Part shown: positions 17,833-27,282 of the stretch, in pieces
Position numbering within the stretch: position 1 is the first letter of the stretch
How the letters are laid out: the number at the start of each line of letters is the position of its first letter
Assembly (NCBI GenBank): GCA_963836605.1
Contig: CAWIKB010000014.1
Location: 62,001 to 126,000 of the forward strand
Source of the DNA: Bog-473 sp963836605
GTDB lineage: Bacteria > Actinomycetota > Acidimicrobiia > Acidimicrobiales > RAAP-2
Reading direction: 5' to 3'
Length of the DNA: 64,000 nucleotides
Program-made: the position numbers and the translations under genes
The notes under the pieces: model-generated
Told to the model about the DNA's origin: nothing
Database searches by the model: none
Seen by the model: the letters and a program-made list of their open reading frames with translations, nothing else

Positions 17833-18425
17833 GCTTCTCCGACGAGGCCGTCCCCGCTGAGGAGGTCGCGCCGGAGCCCGAAGGTGCGGAGTCGAACACC
17901 GACGCCACCGACGTCGCCGACGAGGTGGCGGAGGGAGCCGAGGGGCCCGGGGCCGGGGAGCCGGAAGCCACGGTTGCCCCGGACCCACTGAGCGTGCTGG
18001 CGGGTGAGCGGGACGAGTACCTGCTCGCCCTCCAGCGCACGCAGGCCGACTTCGAGAACTACCGCAAGCGGATTCAGCGCATGCAGGAGGAGCAGTCGGC
18101 GCGGGCCGCCACGGATCTGGTCAACAAGTTGCTGCCCGTGCTCGACACGCTGGACCTGGCCCAGGCCCATCAACGCGAGGACAGCGCCGCCAGCGAAGAG
18201 GCCAAGGCCTTGAGCGCGGCGCGGGCCATGTTGCTGGCGGCGTTGGGCAAGGAGGGCCTCGAGCGGGTGGACGAGGCGGAAGTACCGTTCGACCCGATGA
18301 TCCACGACGCCGTGGCCAAGATCGAAGGAGAGGGTGGCGAGCCGGTGATCGACGAAGTGCTGCGATCGGGCTATCGCTGGCGGGGCCAGGTGGTCCGGCC
18401 GGCCATGGTCCGCGTGCGGGGGTGA
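17829..18425 (+). CDS. grpE: Nucleotide exchange factor GrpE
   Basis: The 198-aa product has a disordered acidic N-terminus (about 55 residues), the long coiled helix with LLALQRTQADFENYRKRIQR, and the C-terminal beta-wing with PFDPMIHDAVAKIEGEG and VLRSGYRWRGQVVRPAMVRV. These are the GrpE signatures. It releases ADP from DnaK. The ATG overlaps the dnaK stop by 4 nt (ATGA), so translation is coupled. dnaJ follows after 6 nt. Confidence 0.94.
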
Positions 18426-18431
18426 CCTGAC

Positions 18432-19542
18432 GTGGCCGCCCAGAGGGAGTGGTTCGAGAAGGACTATTACAAGGTGTTGGGGGTCGTCTCGACGGCCTCG
18501 GACAAGGAGATCACGCGCGCCTACCGCAAGCTGGCCAAGCAGTACCACCCGGACAGCAACCCGGGCTCGGAAGAGCGCTTCAAGGAGATCAGCGCGGCCT
18601 ACGACGTCCTCGGTGACGCCGACAAGCGCAAGGAGTACGACGAGGTACGCCGCCAAGGTCCCATGTCGGGTGCCTTCGGAGGCGGCGCGCCCGGTGGCGG
18701 CACCTTCCGCATGGAGGACGTGGGCGACCTGGGCGACCTCTTCGGTGGGTTGTTCGGCAACAGGGGACGGACCCAGCAGCGGGGGCCCCAGCGCGGGGCC
18801 GACATGGAAGCGGCGCTGCACCTCTCGTTCCAGGACGCCGTGCACGGGGTCACCACCTCGGTCAACATCCCCCAGGACGTGCGCTGCTCCAATTGCCGCG
18901 GCACCGGGCGCGGCGCCCGGGACCAAGACCCACACCTGCCCGCGCTGTGGCGGATCCGGCACCCTCAACGACGACCAGGGCCTGTTCTCCCTCAGCACGG
19001 TCTGCCCCGACTGCGCCGGCCGGGGCACCCTGTTCGACACCCCCTGCCCGGTGTGCCACGGCGCGGGTGTCGAGCGCAAGGTGCGCTCGGTCAAGGTGCG
19101 CATCCCGGCCGGGGTCGAGGACGGGCAGCGCATCCGGGTCAAGGGACGCGGGGCGCCGGGCCAGGGCATGGCGCCTCCGGGCGACCTCTACGTGGTGGTC
19201 CACGTGGGGGCCCACCCGGTCTTCGGGCGCAACGGCCGCAATCTGACCATCACCGTGCCGGTCACCTTTCCCGAGGCGGCCCTGGGCACCAACATCACGG
19301 TGCCCACCCTCGACGGCAAGGTGACGCTCAAGGTGCCGCCCGGCACCGCGTCGGGCAAGGTCCTGCGCGTGCGCGGACGCGGCGTCCCCTCGGGCAACGG
19401 TCGCAACGCGGCCAAGCCGGGCGATCTCCTGGTCAAGGTGGAGGTCGTGGTGCCGACCGAGCTCACCGACGAGCAGCGAGCGGCCGTCGAGTCGCTGGCC
19501 GCGGTCACCGACGACGCGCCGCGGGTCGGGGTCGAGGGTTGA
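18432..19542 (+). CDS. dnaJ: Chaperone DnaJ (Hsp40), frame broken once
   Basis: This type I Hsp40 has the J-domain KDYYKVLGVVSTASDKE with the HPD motif in QYHPDSNPG, a Gly/Phe region with GDLGDLFGGLFG, and four zinc-binding repeats: CSNCRGTG, CPRCGGSG, CPDCAGRG and CPVCHGAG. The C-terminal client-binding domains follow (GDLYVVVHVGAHPVFGRNG). The first zinc motif is in the frame of the start codon and the other three are one base on; removing one base near 18909, inside a GGGCGCGGCGCCC hairpin, restores a normal protein of about 370 aa. A sequence error is the simplest reading because the gene is otherwise intact. The GTG start follows the grpE stop closely. Confidence 0.9.
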
Positions 19543-19550
19543 GGGTCGAG

Positions 19551-19934
19551 GTGGCTGCCGTGGCGAACAGCAACGAGGACCGGGCCGTCTACGTGATCTC
19601 GGTGGCGGCCGAGCTGGCCGGGATGCATCCGCAGACCCTGCGCATCTACGAGCGCAAGGGGTTGCTCGACCCGTCGCGGACCAGCGGGGGCAGCCGTCGC
19701 TTCTCCGACAGCGACCTGTCCCGGCTCCGCCACATCCAGGAGCTGACGGCCACCGGCCTCAACCTCGAAGGGGTGCGCCGGGTGCTCGAACTCGAGGCCG
19801 AGATCCTCCGCCTGAAGTCCGACCTCGACGAGGCCAAGCTGCGGGCGCGCATCGAGGTGGCCGACACCCATCGCAAGTACCGGCGCGACCTCGTGCCCCT
19901 TCGTCAGACCCCCGTGCCCTACAGGAGGAGATGA
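19551..19934 (+). CDS. hspR: Heat-shock repressor HspR (MerR family)
   Basis: The 127-aa protein has the HspR form of the MerR winged helix: YVISVAAELAGMHPQTLRIY, then ERKGLLDPSRTSGGSRRFSD and a long helix LEGVRRVLELEAEILRLKSD. HspR represses the dnaK operon and clpB by binding HAIR inverted repeats, with DnaK as co-repressor in actinobacteria. The frame is the same as the first part of dnaJ but begins anew after the dnaJ stop; GTG at 19551 or 19560 can serve as start, the second having GAGGTGG just upstream. Its stop overlaps the first ATG of clpB. Confidence 0.92.
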   Translation: MAAVANSNEDRAVYVISVAAELAGMHPQTLRIYERKGLLDPSRTSGGSRRFSDSDLSRLRHIQELTATGLNLEGVRRVLELEAEILRLKSDLDEAKLRARIEVADTHRKYRRDLVPLRQTPVPYRRR

Positions 19935-19939
19935 CCGGC

Positions 19940-22431
19940 ATGCCCATTGACCCCGAACGTTGGACCAACAACACCAAGGCCGCCTTCAGCGCGGCCACCG
20001 GCCACGCCGCCTCGGCCAATCACCCCGAGCTGACGCCGGCGCACCTGCTCGACGCCCTGCTGTTGCAGACCGAGACCATGACCCGGCCCCTGCTGACCCA
20101 GGTCGGGGTGGACCCCGACGACCTGAGCCGCAAGGTCCACGAGCAGCTGGGCCGGCTCCCCCGGGCCGAGGGCGGATCCGAGCCCGGCCTCTCGCCGCGA
20201 CGCCCGGGCGGTGCTCGAGGCAGCCGATGAGAGCCGCCGTGACCTGGGCGACGACTACGTCTCGGTGGAGCACCTGCTGCTGGCCCTGGCCGACGAGATC
20301 GGGGTCACCAAGGACACGCTGGCCGCGGCGCTGCGCGAGGTGCGGGGGAACCACCGGGTGACCTCGCCCGACCCGGAGCAGACGTATCAAGCACTGGCCA
20401 AGTACGGGCGCGATCTCACCGAGGCGGCCCGCGAGGGCAAGCTCGACCCGGTCATCGGCCGGGACGAGGAGATCCGCCGGGTCATCCAGGTGCTGTCGCG
20501 GCGCACCAAGAACAACCCGGTCCTCATCGGCGAGCCCGGCGTGGGCAAGACGGCCATCGTCGAGGGGCTGGCCAACCGCATCATCGAAGGCGACGTGCCC
20601 GAGGGCCTGAAGGGCAAGCGGGTGGTCGGCCTTGGACCTCGCCTCCATGGTGGCCGGGGCCAAGTACCGGGGCGAGTTCGAGGAGCGGCTCAAGGCGGTG
20701 CTCAAGGAGATCACCGACGCCGAGGGGGAGATCGTCACCTTCATTGACGAGCTGCACACCATCGTCGGCGCGGGGGCGGCCGAGGGGGCCATGGACGCCG
20801 GCCAGATGATCAAGCCCATGCTGGCCCGGGGCGAGCTGCGCCTGATCGGCGCCACCACGCTGGACGAGTACCGCACCTCCATTGAGAAGGACGCCGCCCT
20901 GGAGCGACGCTTCCAGCCGGTCTTCGTGGGCGAGCCGTCGGTGGAGGACACGATCGCCATTCTGCGCGGGCTGTCCGAGCGCTACATGGCCCACCACAAG
21001 GTGCGGATCCAGGACGCCGCTCTGGTGGCGGCGGCCGTGCTGTCGGACCGCTACGTGACCGGCCGCTTCCTGCCCGACAAGGCCATCGACCTCATTGACG
21101 AGGCGTCGTCGAAGCTGCGCATCGAGATCGACTCCATGCCGACCGAGCTGGACCAGATCACCCGGCGCATCCGCCAGCTCGAAATCGAGAAGCTGGCCCT
21201 CCAGAAGGAGACCGACGAAGCCTCGGCCGAGCGCCTGGAGCGTCTCGAACGCGAGCTGGCCGACCTGGCCGAGCAGGCCGATTCCATGACGGCGCACTGG
21301 CAGCAGGAGAAGAGCTATCTCGATGCCGTCAGCCAGCTGCAGGAGGAGAAGACCAACAAAGAGGAGGAGGCGGCCCGGCTGGAGCGGGACGCCGACCTGG
21401 CCGGCGCTGCGGCCATCCGCTACGGCGAGTTGCCCGACCTGGAGCGGCGGATCAACGCCGCCAACGAGGACCTGGCCAAGCTGCAGGCCGGCACCCGGTT
21501 CCTCAAGGAGGAGGTCGACCCCGAGGACATCGCCGAGGTGGTGAGCCGCTGGACCGGAGTGCCGGTGTCGCGGTTGATGGAGGGCGAGGTGCAGAAGTTG
21601 GTGCGGCTGGAGTCCACCCTGCACGAGCGGGTGGTGGGCCAGGACGAGGCCGTCTCGGCCGTCTCCAACGCGATCCGGCGCTCGCGGGCCGGCTTGTCCG
21701 ACCCCAACCGGCCCATCGGCTCGTTCCTCTTCCTGGGCCCGACCGGCGTGGGCAAGACCGAGCTGGCCCGGGCCCTGGCCGAGTTCCTCTTCGATGACGA
21801 GCGGGCCATCACCCGTATCGACATGAGCGAGTACATGGAGAAGCACGCGGTGAGTCGCCTGGTCGGTGCTCCTCCGGGCTACGTCGGCTACGACGAAGGG
21901 GGCCAGCTCACCGAGGCGGTGCGCCGCCGCCCCTATGCCGTGGTCCTGCTCGACGAGATAGAGAAGGCCCACCCGGACGTCTTCAATATTCTGTTGCAGG
22001 TGCTCGAGGACGGGCGCCTGACCGACGGGCAGGGGCGTACGGTCGACTTCACCAATGCGGTGCTGATCATGACCTCGAACCTGGTCGGTGAGCCCTCGCA
22101 GTATTTCAAGCCCGAGTTCATCAACCGCATTGACGAGATCGTCCGCTTCCGCCCGCTGAGCCAGGCCGACCTGGCGGTGATCGTCGGGGTGCAACTCGGG
22201 AAGTTGGCCAAACGGTTGGCCGAGCGCCGCCTGACCCTCGACGTGTCAGAGGAGGCCGAGGCCTGGCTGGCCAAGGCCGGCTACGACCCCGACTTCGGGG
22301 CCCGGCCCCTGCGCCGGGTGCTGCAACGCCAGATTGAGGACCCGTTGGCGCTGGCCCTGTTGGAGGGCCGGTACCTGGAGGGCTCGACGGTGCACGTCGG
22401 GGTGGAGGACGACAAGATCGTCCTGGGCTGA
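19940..22431 (+). CDS. clpB: Disaggregase ClpB, frame broken twice
   Basis: This is the Hsp100 disaggregase that works with DnaK. Seen in order are the Clp N-domain (MPIDPERWTNNTKAAFSAA; YVSVEHLLLALAD), the first AAA+ module with Walker A GEPGVGKTAIV and Walker B VTFIDELHTIV, the coiled-coil middle domain, the second AAA+ module with GPTGVGKTELARALAEF and VVLLDEIEKAHPDVF, and the C-terminal domain. The frame needs one base removed at about 20195 and again at about 20628; each correction restores conserved residues (RDARAVLEAAD; KRVVALDLASM), giving about 830 aa. Both are most likely sequence errors. AGGAGG lies 11 nt before ATG 19940; ATG 19931 overlaps the hspR stop and is the alternative start. 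Confidence 0.9.
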
Positions 22432-22442
22432 GGGACGCGACA

Positions 22443-23069
22443 GTGCATCGGTCGCCCCTGAGAAAGACTGGTTCCGTGGTGGCCACCGAAGTGCAGCACC
22501 GCGCACGACTCCTCAAGCGGGGTCGCACGCTCGAAGCGGTCACGCTCGGTTGGAATGTGGTCGGTGTCCTGGTGCTGGCCTATGTCGCGCTCCAGGCGCG
22601 ATCGGTCGCCCTGGCGGGCTTCGGCCTGGACAGCCTCATCGAGATCGGGGCCTCGACCGTCGTCTTGTGGGAGCTGGCCGGCGTGGACAAGGGGCGTCAA
22701 CACCGGGCCATGCGCCTCATCGGATGGGCCTTCGTCGCCCTGGCCGCCTATCTGGCCATCCAGAGCACGGTCGTGCTCGTCGTCGGGTTCCGCCCCCATC
22801 ACAGCCCGTTGGGCATCGAGTGGACCGCGGTCACCGCCCTCGTCATGTTCGCCCTCGCTGCGGGCAAGGCCCGGACCGGATCGGCCTTGGGCAATCCGGT
22901 CCTCCGGGCCGAAGGCAGGATCACGATGATCGACGGGATCTTGGCCACGGCGGTCCTGGCCGGCCTGGTGCTCAACGCCACGCTCGGCTGGTGGTGGGCT
23001 GATCCCCTCGCGGGCTACGTGCTCCTCTACTACGCGGTGCGCGAGGCCCGGGAGGTTCTCGCCCACTGA
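22443..23069 (+). CDS. Cation-efflux-family-like membrane protein
   Basis: The 208-aa protein has about six hydrophobic segments. It carries VALAGFGLDSLIEIGAS, which matches the metal-site helix of cation diffusion facilitators in form (Gly-x-x-Asp-Ser), and a later helix with GRITMIDGILATAVLAG. The C-terminal cytoplasmic domain of classical CDF transporters is missing, so this is a short CDF-like transporter rather than a standard one. A second GTG at 22476 is a possible start. It begins 11 nt after clpB on the same strand, so it may be read through from the heat-shock cluster. Confidence 0.65.
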   Translation: MHRSPLRKTGSVVATEVQHRARLLKRGRTLEAVTLGWNVVGVLVLAYVALQARSVALAGFGLDSLIEIGASTVVLWELAGVDKGRQHRAMRLIGWAFVALAAYLAIQSTVVLVVGFRPHHSPLGIEWTAVTALVMFALAAGKARTGSALGNPVLRAEGRITMIDGILATAVLAGLVLNATLGWWWADPLAGYVLLYYAVREAREVLAH

Positions 23070-23200
23070 CGGGCCGCCACCGAGCGTGCGGACCACGGGA
23101 TCGTCCGCTCACCATCGACCTGGACTGTTCGCACGATCGACCGGACTGAAGGACTGGTTAACTGACTGAGGAAGCGACAGTAAACGGCAAGGAGACGACC

Positions 23201-23620
23201 GTGACATTCACCGAAGCCGAAATGGCCTATCTCGAGTCCCAGCCCCTGGGGCGACTGGCCACGGTGCAGGCCGACGGATCGCCTCAGGTCAGCCCGGTCG
23301 GCTTTTCGTACGACAAGGCTTCGGACACCATCGACATCGCCGGTTTCAACATGTCGCGGAGCCAGAAGTACCGCAACGTCGAGCGCAACGGCCGGGCCGC
23401 GCTCGTGGTCGACGACCTCGTGTCGCGCCAGCCCTGGCGCGTCCGCTGCCTGGAGATCCGGGGGACGGCCGAGGCGGTGCCCGACCCGGGCGGCCAACCG
23501 ACGCCCGGCCACGACGCCTCCCGCATCCGCATCCGGCCGCGCCGGATCATCAGCTTCGGGGTCGAGGACCCAGACCAGGAGCCCCATGCCATGACGTCGA
23601 ACAACCGGGACGTCGGTTGA
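23201..23620 (+). CDS. PPOX-class F420-dependent oxidoreductase
   Basis: The 139-aa split-barrel flavoenzyme begins MTFTEAEMAYLESQPLGRLA, then TVQADGSPQVSPVGFSYD and a central NMSRSQKYRNVERNGRAALV, with a C-terminal RIRIRPRRIISFGVE strand. These features match the actinobacterial PPOX F420-dependent subfamily. The substrate is unknown. The GTG start has AAGGAGA 7 nt upstream. It is the second PPOX gene in the window and differs clearly from the one near 10 kb. Short duplicated words (TCGAC-GAGAGGTCCGACT) follow its stop. Confidence 0.78.
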   Translation: MTFTEAEMAYLESQPLGRLATVQADGSPQVSPVGFSYDKASDTIDIAGFNMSRSQKYRNVERNGRAALVVDDLVSRQPWRVRCLEIRGTAEAVPDPGGQPTPGHDASRIRIRPRRIISFGVEDPDQEPHAMTSNNRDVG

Positions 23621-23621
23621 G

Positions 23622-23667
23622 TCGACTGAGAGGTCCGACTGGACTCATTCGACCGAGAGGTCCGACT
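23622..23667. repeat. Short direct repeat between convergent genes
   Basis: Two 19-nt copies of TCGACYGAGAGGTCCGACT lie at 23622-23640 and 23649-23667, differing at one base, in the 46-nt gap between the PPOX stop and the convergent hydrolase stop. Confidence 0.55.
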
Positions 23668-24389
23668 CAGATGGGACCGATGGTCTCGTCGAACAGGGCC
23701 AGCATGGACTTCCATGACCGACGTTCGGCCCGGGCGTCGTACTCGATCCCCGGCATGCCCAGCAGGTCCGCGGTGGGGTTGGTGAAGCTGTGCCCGACGC
23801 CGCCGTAGAGCTCGAGGCGCCAATCGGTCACCCCGGCTTCGTGCATCTCCACCTCGAAGGCTGCCCGCTGGTCCCGGGTGGCGAAGGGGTCCTCCGTGCC
23901 GCAGCACATCAGCACGCTGGCCCTGATGCGGCGTGACGCCTCCGTGCGGGGTGGCGTGAACCCGGGGTGGAAGCCGACCGCGGCCTTGATGTCGGCTCCC
24001 GTGCGGGCCAGCTCCAGCGACATGACCCCACCGAAGCAGAAGCCGATCGCGGCCACCCGGTTGTGGTCCGTGGCCGGGTGGGCCAACAGAACCTCGAGCC
24101 CGGCCAGGGCCAGGGCCCCGGCGCGATCGGGATCGGCGGTGAGGGCCTCGAGGCGGCCCATGGCCTCTTCTATCGGGGGACACTCGCCGTTGCCGTGGTA
24201 GTCCAGGGCGAAGGCGACGTAGCCCAATCCCGCCAGCTTCTCGGCGATCGCCTTGGCATGCCCCTCGAGTCCCGGGCCCTCGTGAGAGACCAGGACGGCG
24301 GGCTTGGTTCCCGGCCGTTGATCGTCGACGGCCAGGTGGCCCAGGAGTGACTCGCCGTTCACCTCGTAGCGGATGTCCTCAATATGCAT
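23667..24389 (-). CDS. Dienelactone hydrolase family protein
   Basis: The 240-aa alpha/beta-hydrolase has the dienelactone-hydrolase triad: the cysteine nucleophile in AAIGFCFGGVMSLEL, Asp in GTEDPFATRDQ, and His in GGVGHSFTNP. The N-terminal strand contains AVLVSHEGPGLEGHA. Members hydrolyse cyclic or linear esters, for example dienelactones in aromatic catabolism; no aromatic pathway is adjacent, so the substrate stays open. It is divergent from the VOC gene across about 240 nt and convergent with the PPOX gene. Confidence 0.82.
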   Translation of the reverse strand: MHIEDIRYEVNGESLLGHLAVDDQRPGTKPAVLVSHEGPGLEGHAKAIAEKLAGLGYVAFALDYHGNGECPPIEEAMGRLEALTADPDRAGALALAGLEVLLAHPATDHNRVAAIGFCFGGVMSLELARTGADIKAAVGFHPGFTPPRTEASRRIRASVLMCCGTEDPFATRDQRAAFEVEMHEAGVTDWRLELYGGVGHSFTNPTADLLGMPGIEYDARAERRSWKSMLALFDETIGPI

Positions 24390-24630
24390 GCGGGGTCCCC
24401 GTGTCGAGAAGATTCGTCATTGTGTGAAATCTACTCAGTCACCCACGCCGAAGCCGGACTCAGTTTGACGGCTCTGTAGCACTGCAGGTGGCCACTCATA
24501 GGGTGGTGAGCCACCGCGCGTGGTCTCGGGAGGAACTCCAGCGGTGACGCAGCTCAGCTGAGCTTCTCGCTCGTGAAAGAGATTGTCGCGGGGGCTATGT
24601 TGACCGGGTGGGCGCTCTGAGGAGGTATCG

Positions 24631-25026
24631 GTGTCCGATTTCCCTGGCATAACACACGTAGCCGTGACGGTCACAGATCTTGCTCGGAGTCGGCCCTGGT
24701 ATCAGGAGCTATTCGGCGCTCCACCGGTCATCGATGAAGACACGGGCGTGTTCCACCATGTCGTTTGGCTTCTCGGCAGCCAGACCCTGATCGGTATCCA
24801 CCAATTCCCGGACCCTCACGGATCAGAGCCCTTCGACGAACGGCGTCCGGGTCTGGACCACCTCGCCTTTTCCTGCGCGAACCGGGCGGAGCTCGAGCAG
24901 TGGGTCTCCAAGCTCAACGCGCTCGGCATCGAAAATGGCGGCATCATCGATGCCCCGTACGGTTCAGGTTTGTCCTTCCGTGATCCGGACAACATCGCTC
25001 TGGAGTTCTTCGCTCCGCCGGGGTAG
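24631..25026 (+). CDS. VOC-fold (glyoxalase/dioxygenase-like) protein
   Basis: The 131-aa single VOC unit begins with FPGITHVAVTVTDLARSRPW (metal-ligand His), has YQELFGAPPVIDEDTG, a second His in GLDHLAFSCANR, and ends with LSFRDPDNIALEFFAPP, whose Glu is the usual last ligand. The pattern is that of a glyoxalase/bleomycin-resistance/dioxygenase superfamily enzyme. The actual reaction cannot be read. The GTG has a strong GGAGG 6 nt upstream. It stands alone between divergent and convergent neighbours. Confidence 0.78.
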   Translation: MSDFPGITHVAVTVTDLARSRPWYQELFGAPPVIDEDTGVFHHVVWLLGSQTLIGIHQFPDPHGSEPFDERRPGLDHLAFSCANRAELEQWVSKLNALGIENGGIIDAPYGSGLSFRDPDNIALEFFAPPG

Positions 25027-25100
25027 GAAAGCTCTGAGGTCTCCGAGATGCCGCGGCCTGCACCCCATCCCGGCGGACCACCGGGCGCAGCTGAGATCGG

Positions 25101-25439
25101 TCAGCCCTTGACGTACGAGAGTTTCTCGGAGACGAATCCGTCACGAGTGCGGAACACATCGACACCCCGAACGTGACCGCCCGGCCAGGAGTAGCGCCAA
25201 CGCTGCACCACCCGGTCTGCGGTGGCGAAGGTCTCTTCGGCCTCGAAGACTGAGTCCTTGTCATCGAAGATCGGTTGCCAGGCCCGACGAACCGAGTCAC
25301 GACCCTCGTAGCGGGTGCCGTCAGGCCCCGGTTCGGTCGACTCGAAGACGCAGTCGACGGTGATCAGCGCAACCGCCGCGTCCAGATCGTGCGCGCGCCA
25401 AGCTGCGCCAAATGCCTCCACGATCGCGAGGGAGTCCAT
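25101..25439 (-). CDS. SnoaL-like/NTF2-fold protein
   Basis: The 112-aa product begins MDSLAIVEAFGAAWRAHDLD, then ITVDCVFESTEPGPDGTRYE and RDSVRRAWQPIFDD, and ends in RWRYSWPGGHVRGVDVFRTR. This is the nuclear-transport-factor-2-like cone fold used by SnoaL-type polyketide cyclases and many small isomerase-like proteins. Catalytic residues are not clear. The ATG at 25439 is chosen because the upstream extension is Arg-rich and lacks the fold. It lies 37 nt downstream of the DUF1059 gene on the same strand. Confidence 0.72.
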   Translation of the reverse strand: MDSLAIVEAFGAAWRAHDLDAAVALITVDCVFESTEPGPDGTRYEGRDSVRRAWQPIFDDKDSVFEAEETFATADRVVQRWRYSWPGGHVRGVDVFRTRDGFVSEKLSYVKG

Positions 25440-25476
25440 GGTTCTGCTCGCGGAAAGGGAAAGATCCTCGATGTCG

Positions 25477-25671
25477 TTACGCCATGGCCGGTGAGACATC
25501 CTCCAGGCCGGATCGAATCGTCTCCCGGAGTTCAGGCGTGTCCTTGTGCCCGTGCTTCGCAACCGCATGCGCCACGGCCGCGTCCAACGTTTCCTCCTCC
25601 GTTCCGGCAATGGTCAGCGTGCAACCGATGTCGTTGGGAGTCTTGCGGCAGTCAATCATTTTCCGGGCCAT
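25477..25671 (-). CDS. DUF1059 family small protein
   Basis: This 64-aa protein reads MARKMIDCRKTPNDIGCTL followed by a predicted helix (TLDAAVAHAVAKHGH) and TPELRETIRSGLED. The Cys-x(8)-Cys at the front and the HAVAKHGH helix are the DUF1059 signature; the family has no defined biochemical role. The ATG is preceded by AAAGGGGG. It is divergent from a TetR gene with a TetR-type palindrome between them, and so is a likely target of that regulator. Confidence 0.8.
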   Translation of the reverse strand: MARKMIDCRKTPNDIGCTLTIAGTEEETLDAAVAHAVAKHGHKDTPELRETIRSGLEDVSPAMA

Positions 25672-25772
25672 CGCGGGCCCCCTTTCTGTTCAGGCCGGAT
25701 CTGCTCCGGTCAAAGTGAGTCGGACTTGGTCGAACCGCCTCTCCTCGGTGTCTGCCCTACGGATAACTACCT

Positions 25773-25788
25773 TACCTACTAGTAGGTA
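25773..25788. promoter_or_regulatory. TetR-type operator palindrome
   Basis: TACCTACTAGTAGGTA is a perfect 16-bp palindrome in the divergent gap between the DUF1059 gene and the TetR gene. This sequence form is typical of TetR/AcrR operators, and its place fits autoregulation plus control of the divergent gene. Confidence 0.75.
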
Positions 25789-25841
25789 GAAGTCAACTGG
25801 TATCCTTGGACGTGATCCAGGGATTTGTGAGGATGAGCTGA

Positions 25842-26426
25842 GTGAAGCAAGCGCAGGTGGAAAGGACGGACACCGCCAACCAGATACTCGAAGTGGCCGA
25901 GCGCCTGGTGCAGGTACGCGGCTTCAATGCCTTCAGCTATGCCGACGTTGCCGGAGATCTGGGGCTCACCAATGCCGCCCTCCACTACCACTTCCCGAGC
26001 AAGTCAGAACTTGGGGAGGCCCTGATCGCCCGCTATGCGACTCGATTCGCCGCAGCATTGGTCGAAATCGACCAGTCCCTGGCCGATCCGCTCCGCAAGC
26101 TCGATGCGTACGCGGATCTCTACGCCGACGTACTGCAGAGCGACCGGATGTGTCTGTGCGGCATGTTGGCAGCCGAATACGAAACGCTCTCTGCGGGGAT
26201 GCAAGAAGCGGTCGCACTCTTCTTTGAGGAGAACGAGAAGTGGCTCGCCGGCGTGTTGCAGCAAGGTCGTGGCGACGGGACGTTGAGCTTCGCTGGATCT
26301 CCGCTCGACGAAGCGCGTTCGATCGTGGGCAGTCTGGAGGGGGCCATGCTCATCGCCCGATCGTTTGGCGACATCACGCGCTTCGAAGCCGCGGCGAGCC
26401 GTCTGCTGGCGGCTCTTCGCCCATAG
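25842..26426 (+). CDS. TetR/AcrR family transcriptional regulator
   Basis: The 194-aa regulator has the N-terminal TetR helix-turn-helix: ILEVAERLVQVRGFNAFSYA, then DVAGDLGLTNAALHYHFPSK and SELGEALIARYATRFAAAL. The C-terminal ligand domain contains DRMCLCGMLAAEYETLSAG, a Cys-rich segment seen in one common TetR subgroup. The ligand is unknown. The GTG start has GAGGATGAG upstream. A 16-bp palindrome 54 nt upstream is its likely operator, shared with the divergent DUF1059/SnoaL-like genes. Confidence 0.88.
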   Translation: MKQAQVERTDTANQILEVAERLVQVRGFNAFSYADVAGDLGLTNAALHYHFPSKSELGEALIARYATRFAAALVEIDQSLADPLRKLDAYADLYADVLQSDRMCLCGMLAAEYETLSAGMQEAVALFFEENEKWLAGVLQQGRGDGTLSFAGSPLDEARSIVGSLEGAMLIARSFGDITRFEAAASRLLAALRP

Positions 26427-26529
26427 GTCAGACGCAGCGTTTCACAGGGTCGCACACTGCCCCCATCCAACGTGAACGCTCCCCAGTGCAACGCGCAACG
26501 TGCAACGTGCCAGTTTGAACCGCCCTGGT

Positions 26530-27111
26530 TCACGCGCCGGCGGCGACGCCCGCCCCTGTCTCGGCGAAGACGTTGACGAGCTGTCCGCAGAAGGCGGGGA
26601 GGTCATAGGGCGCGCGGCTGGTGATGAGGGTGTTGATGCCATCGCGGCAGACGACGACCGCTTCGTCGACCCACCCGGCTCCGGCGTTGCGCAGGTCGGT
26701 CTCCAGGCTGGGCCACGACGTCATGGTCCGTCCGATGACCAGGTCGCCCTCGATGAGTGTCCACGGCCCGTGGCAGATCGCCGCCACCGGCTTGCCTCCC
26801 TCGAACATGGCCATGAGGAAGTCGACCGCGAAGGCATCGCGGCGCAGGACGTCGGGATTGGCCACGCCTCCCGGGAGGACGGCCGCCTCGAAGTCCCGGG
26901 CCTCCACCTCTCTGGTGGTCCGGTCCACCGGGAACCGGCCGGCCCGGTCCAGGTGCCGCATGGTCCCGGCCAGGCCCGGCTCGGGGGCGATCAGTTCAGG
27001 CTCCCCGCCGGCGTCCGCCACCGCCCGCCAGGGCTCGGTGAGCTCCACCTGCTCGATGCCTTCGTTGGCCACCACGAAGGCGACCCGTACGTTCTTCAGC
27101 TCGTTGGTCAT
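26530..27111 (-). CDS. DJ-1/PfpI family protein
   Basis: The 193-aa class I glutamine-amidotransferase-like protein has the nucleophile elbow AICHGPWTLIEGD with its Cys-His pair, the acidic residue in NEGIEQVELTEPW, and DFEAAVLPGGVANPDVLR. Family members include intracellular proteases and glyoxalase III/deglycase-like enzymes. The ATG is preceded by GGAGG with about 7 nt spacing. It is divergent from purA over about 170 nt. Confidence 0.83.
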   Translation of the reverse strand: MTNELKNVRVAFVVANEGIEQVELTEPWRAVADAGGEPELIAPEPGLAGTMRHLDRAGRFPVDRTTREVEARDFEAAVLPGGVANPDVLRRDAFAVDFLMAMFEGGKPVAAICHGPWTLIEGDLVIGRTMTSWPSLETDLRNAGAGWVDEAVVVCRDGINTLITSRAPYDLPAFCGQLVNVFAETGAGVAAGA

Positions 27112-27178
27112 GTGCCAACACCTCCAATGTGCCCCCCTATGCCCCTACCCCGAGGAGGGCTGCCGAAACACCAGGATT

Positions 27179-27244
27179 GGGTTCGATGCTCCACATAGCG
27201 CCCCCGGGATGGGTTCGATCCTCCTAGCTGGGCATGGGTACACT
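27179..27244 (+). promoter_or_regulatory. Putative purA promoter with a short direct repeat
   Basis: The word GGGTTCGATNCTCC occurs at 27179 and again at 27211, 32 nt apart, followed by a weak -10-like TACACT (27239-27244) preceded by TGGG. This is the only candidate promoter region in front of the six tightly packed purine genes. Confidence 0.3.
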
Positions 27245-27282
27245 GTTGCGTAATCCGTCCGCCGGAAGAACGGAGATGACGC

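Noticed and set aside
18900..20640. Programmed +1 frameshifting in dnaJ and clpB
   Set aside because: The break sites share no slippery sequence, stop codon or stimulatory structure, and similar breaks occur in unrelated genes, so a sequence error is simpler.
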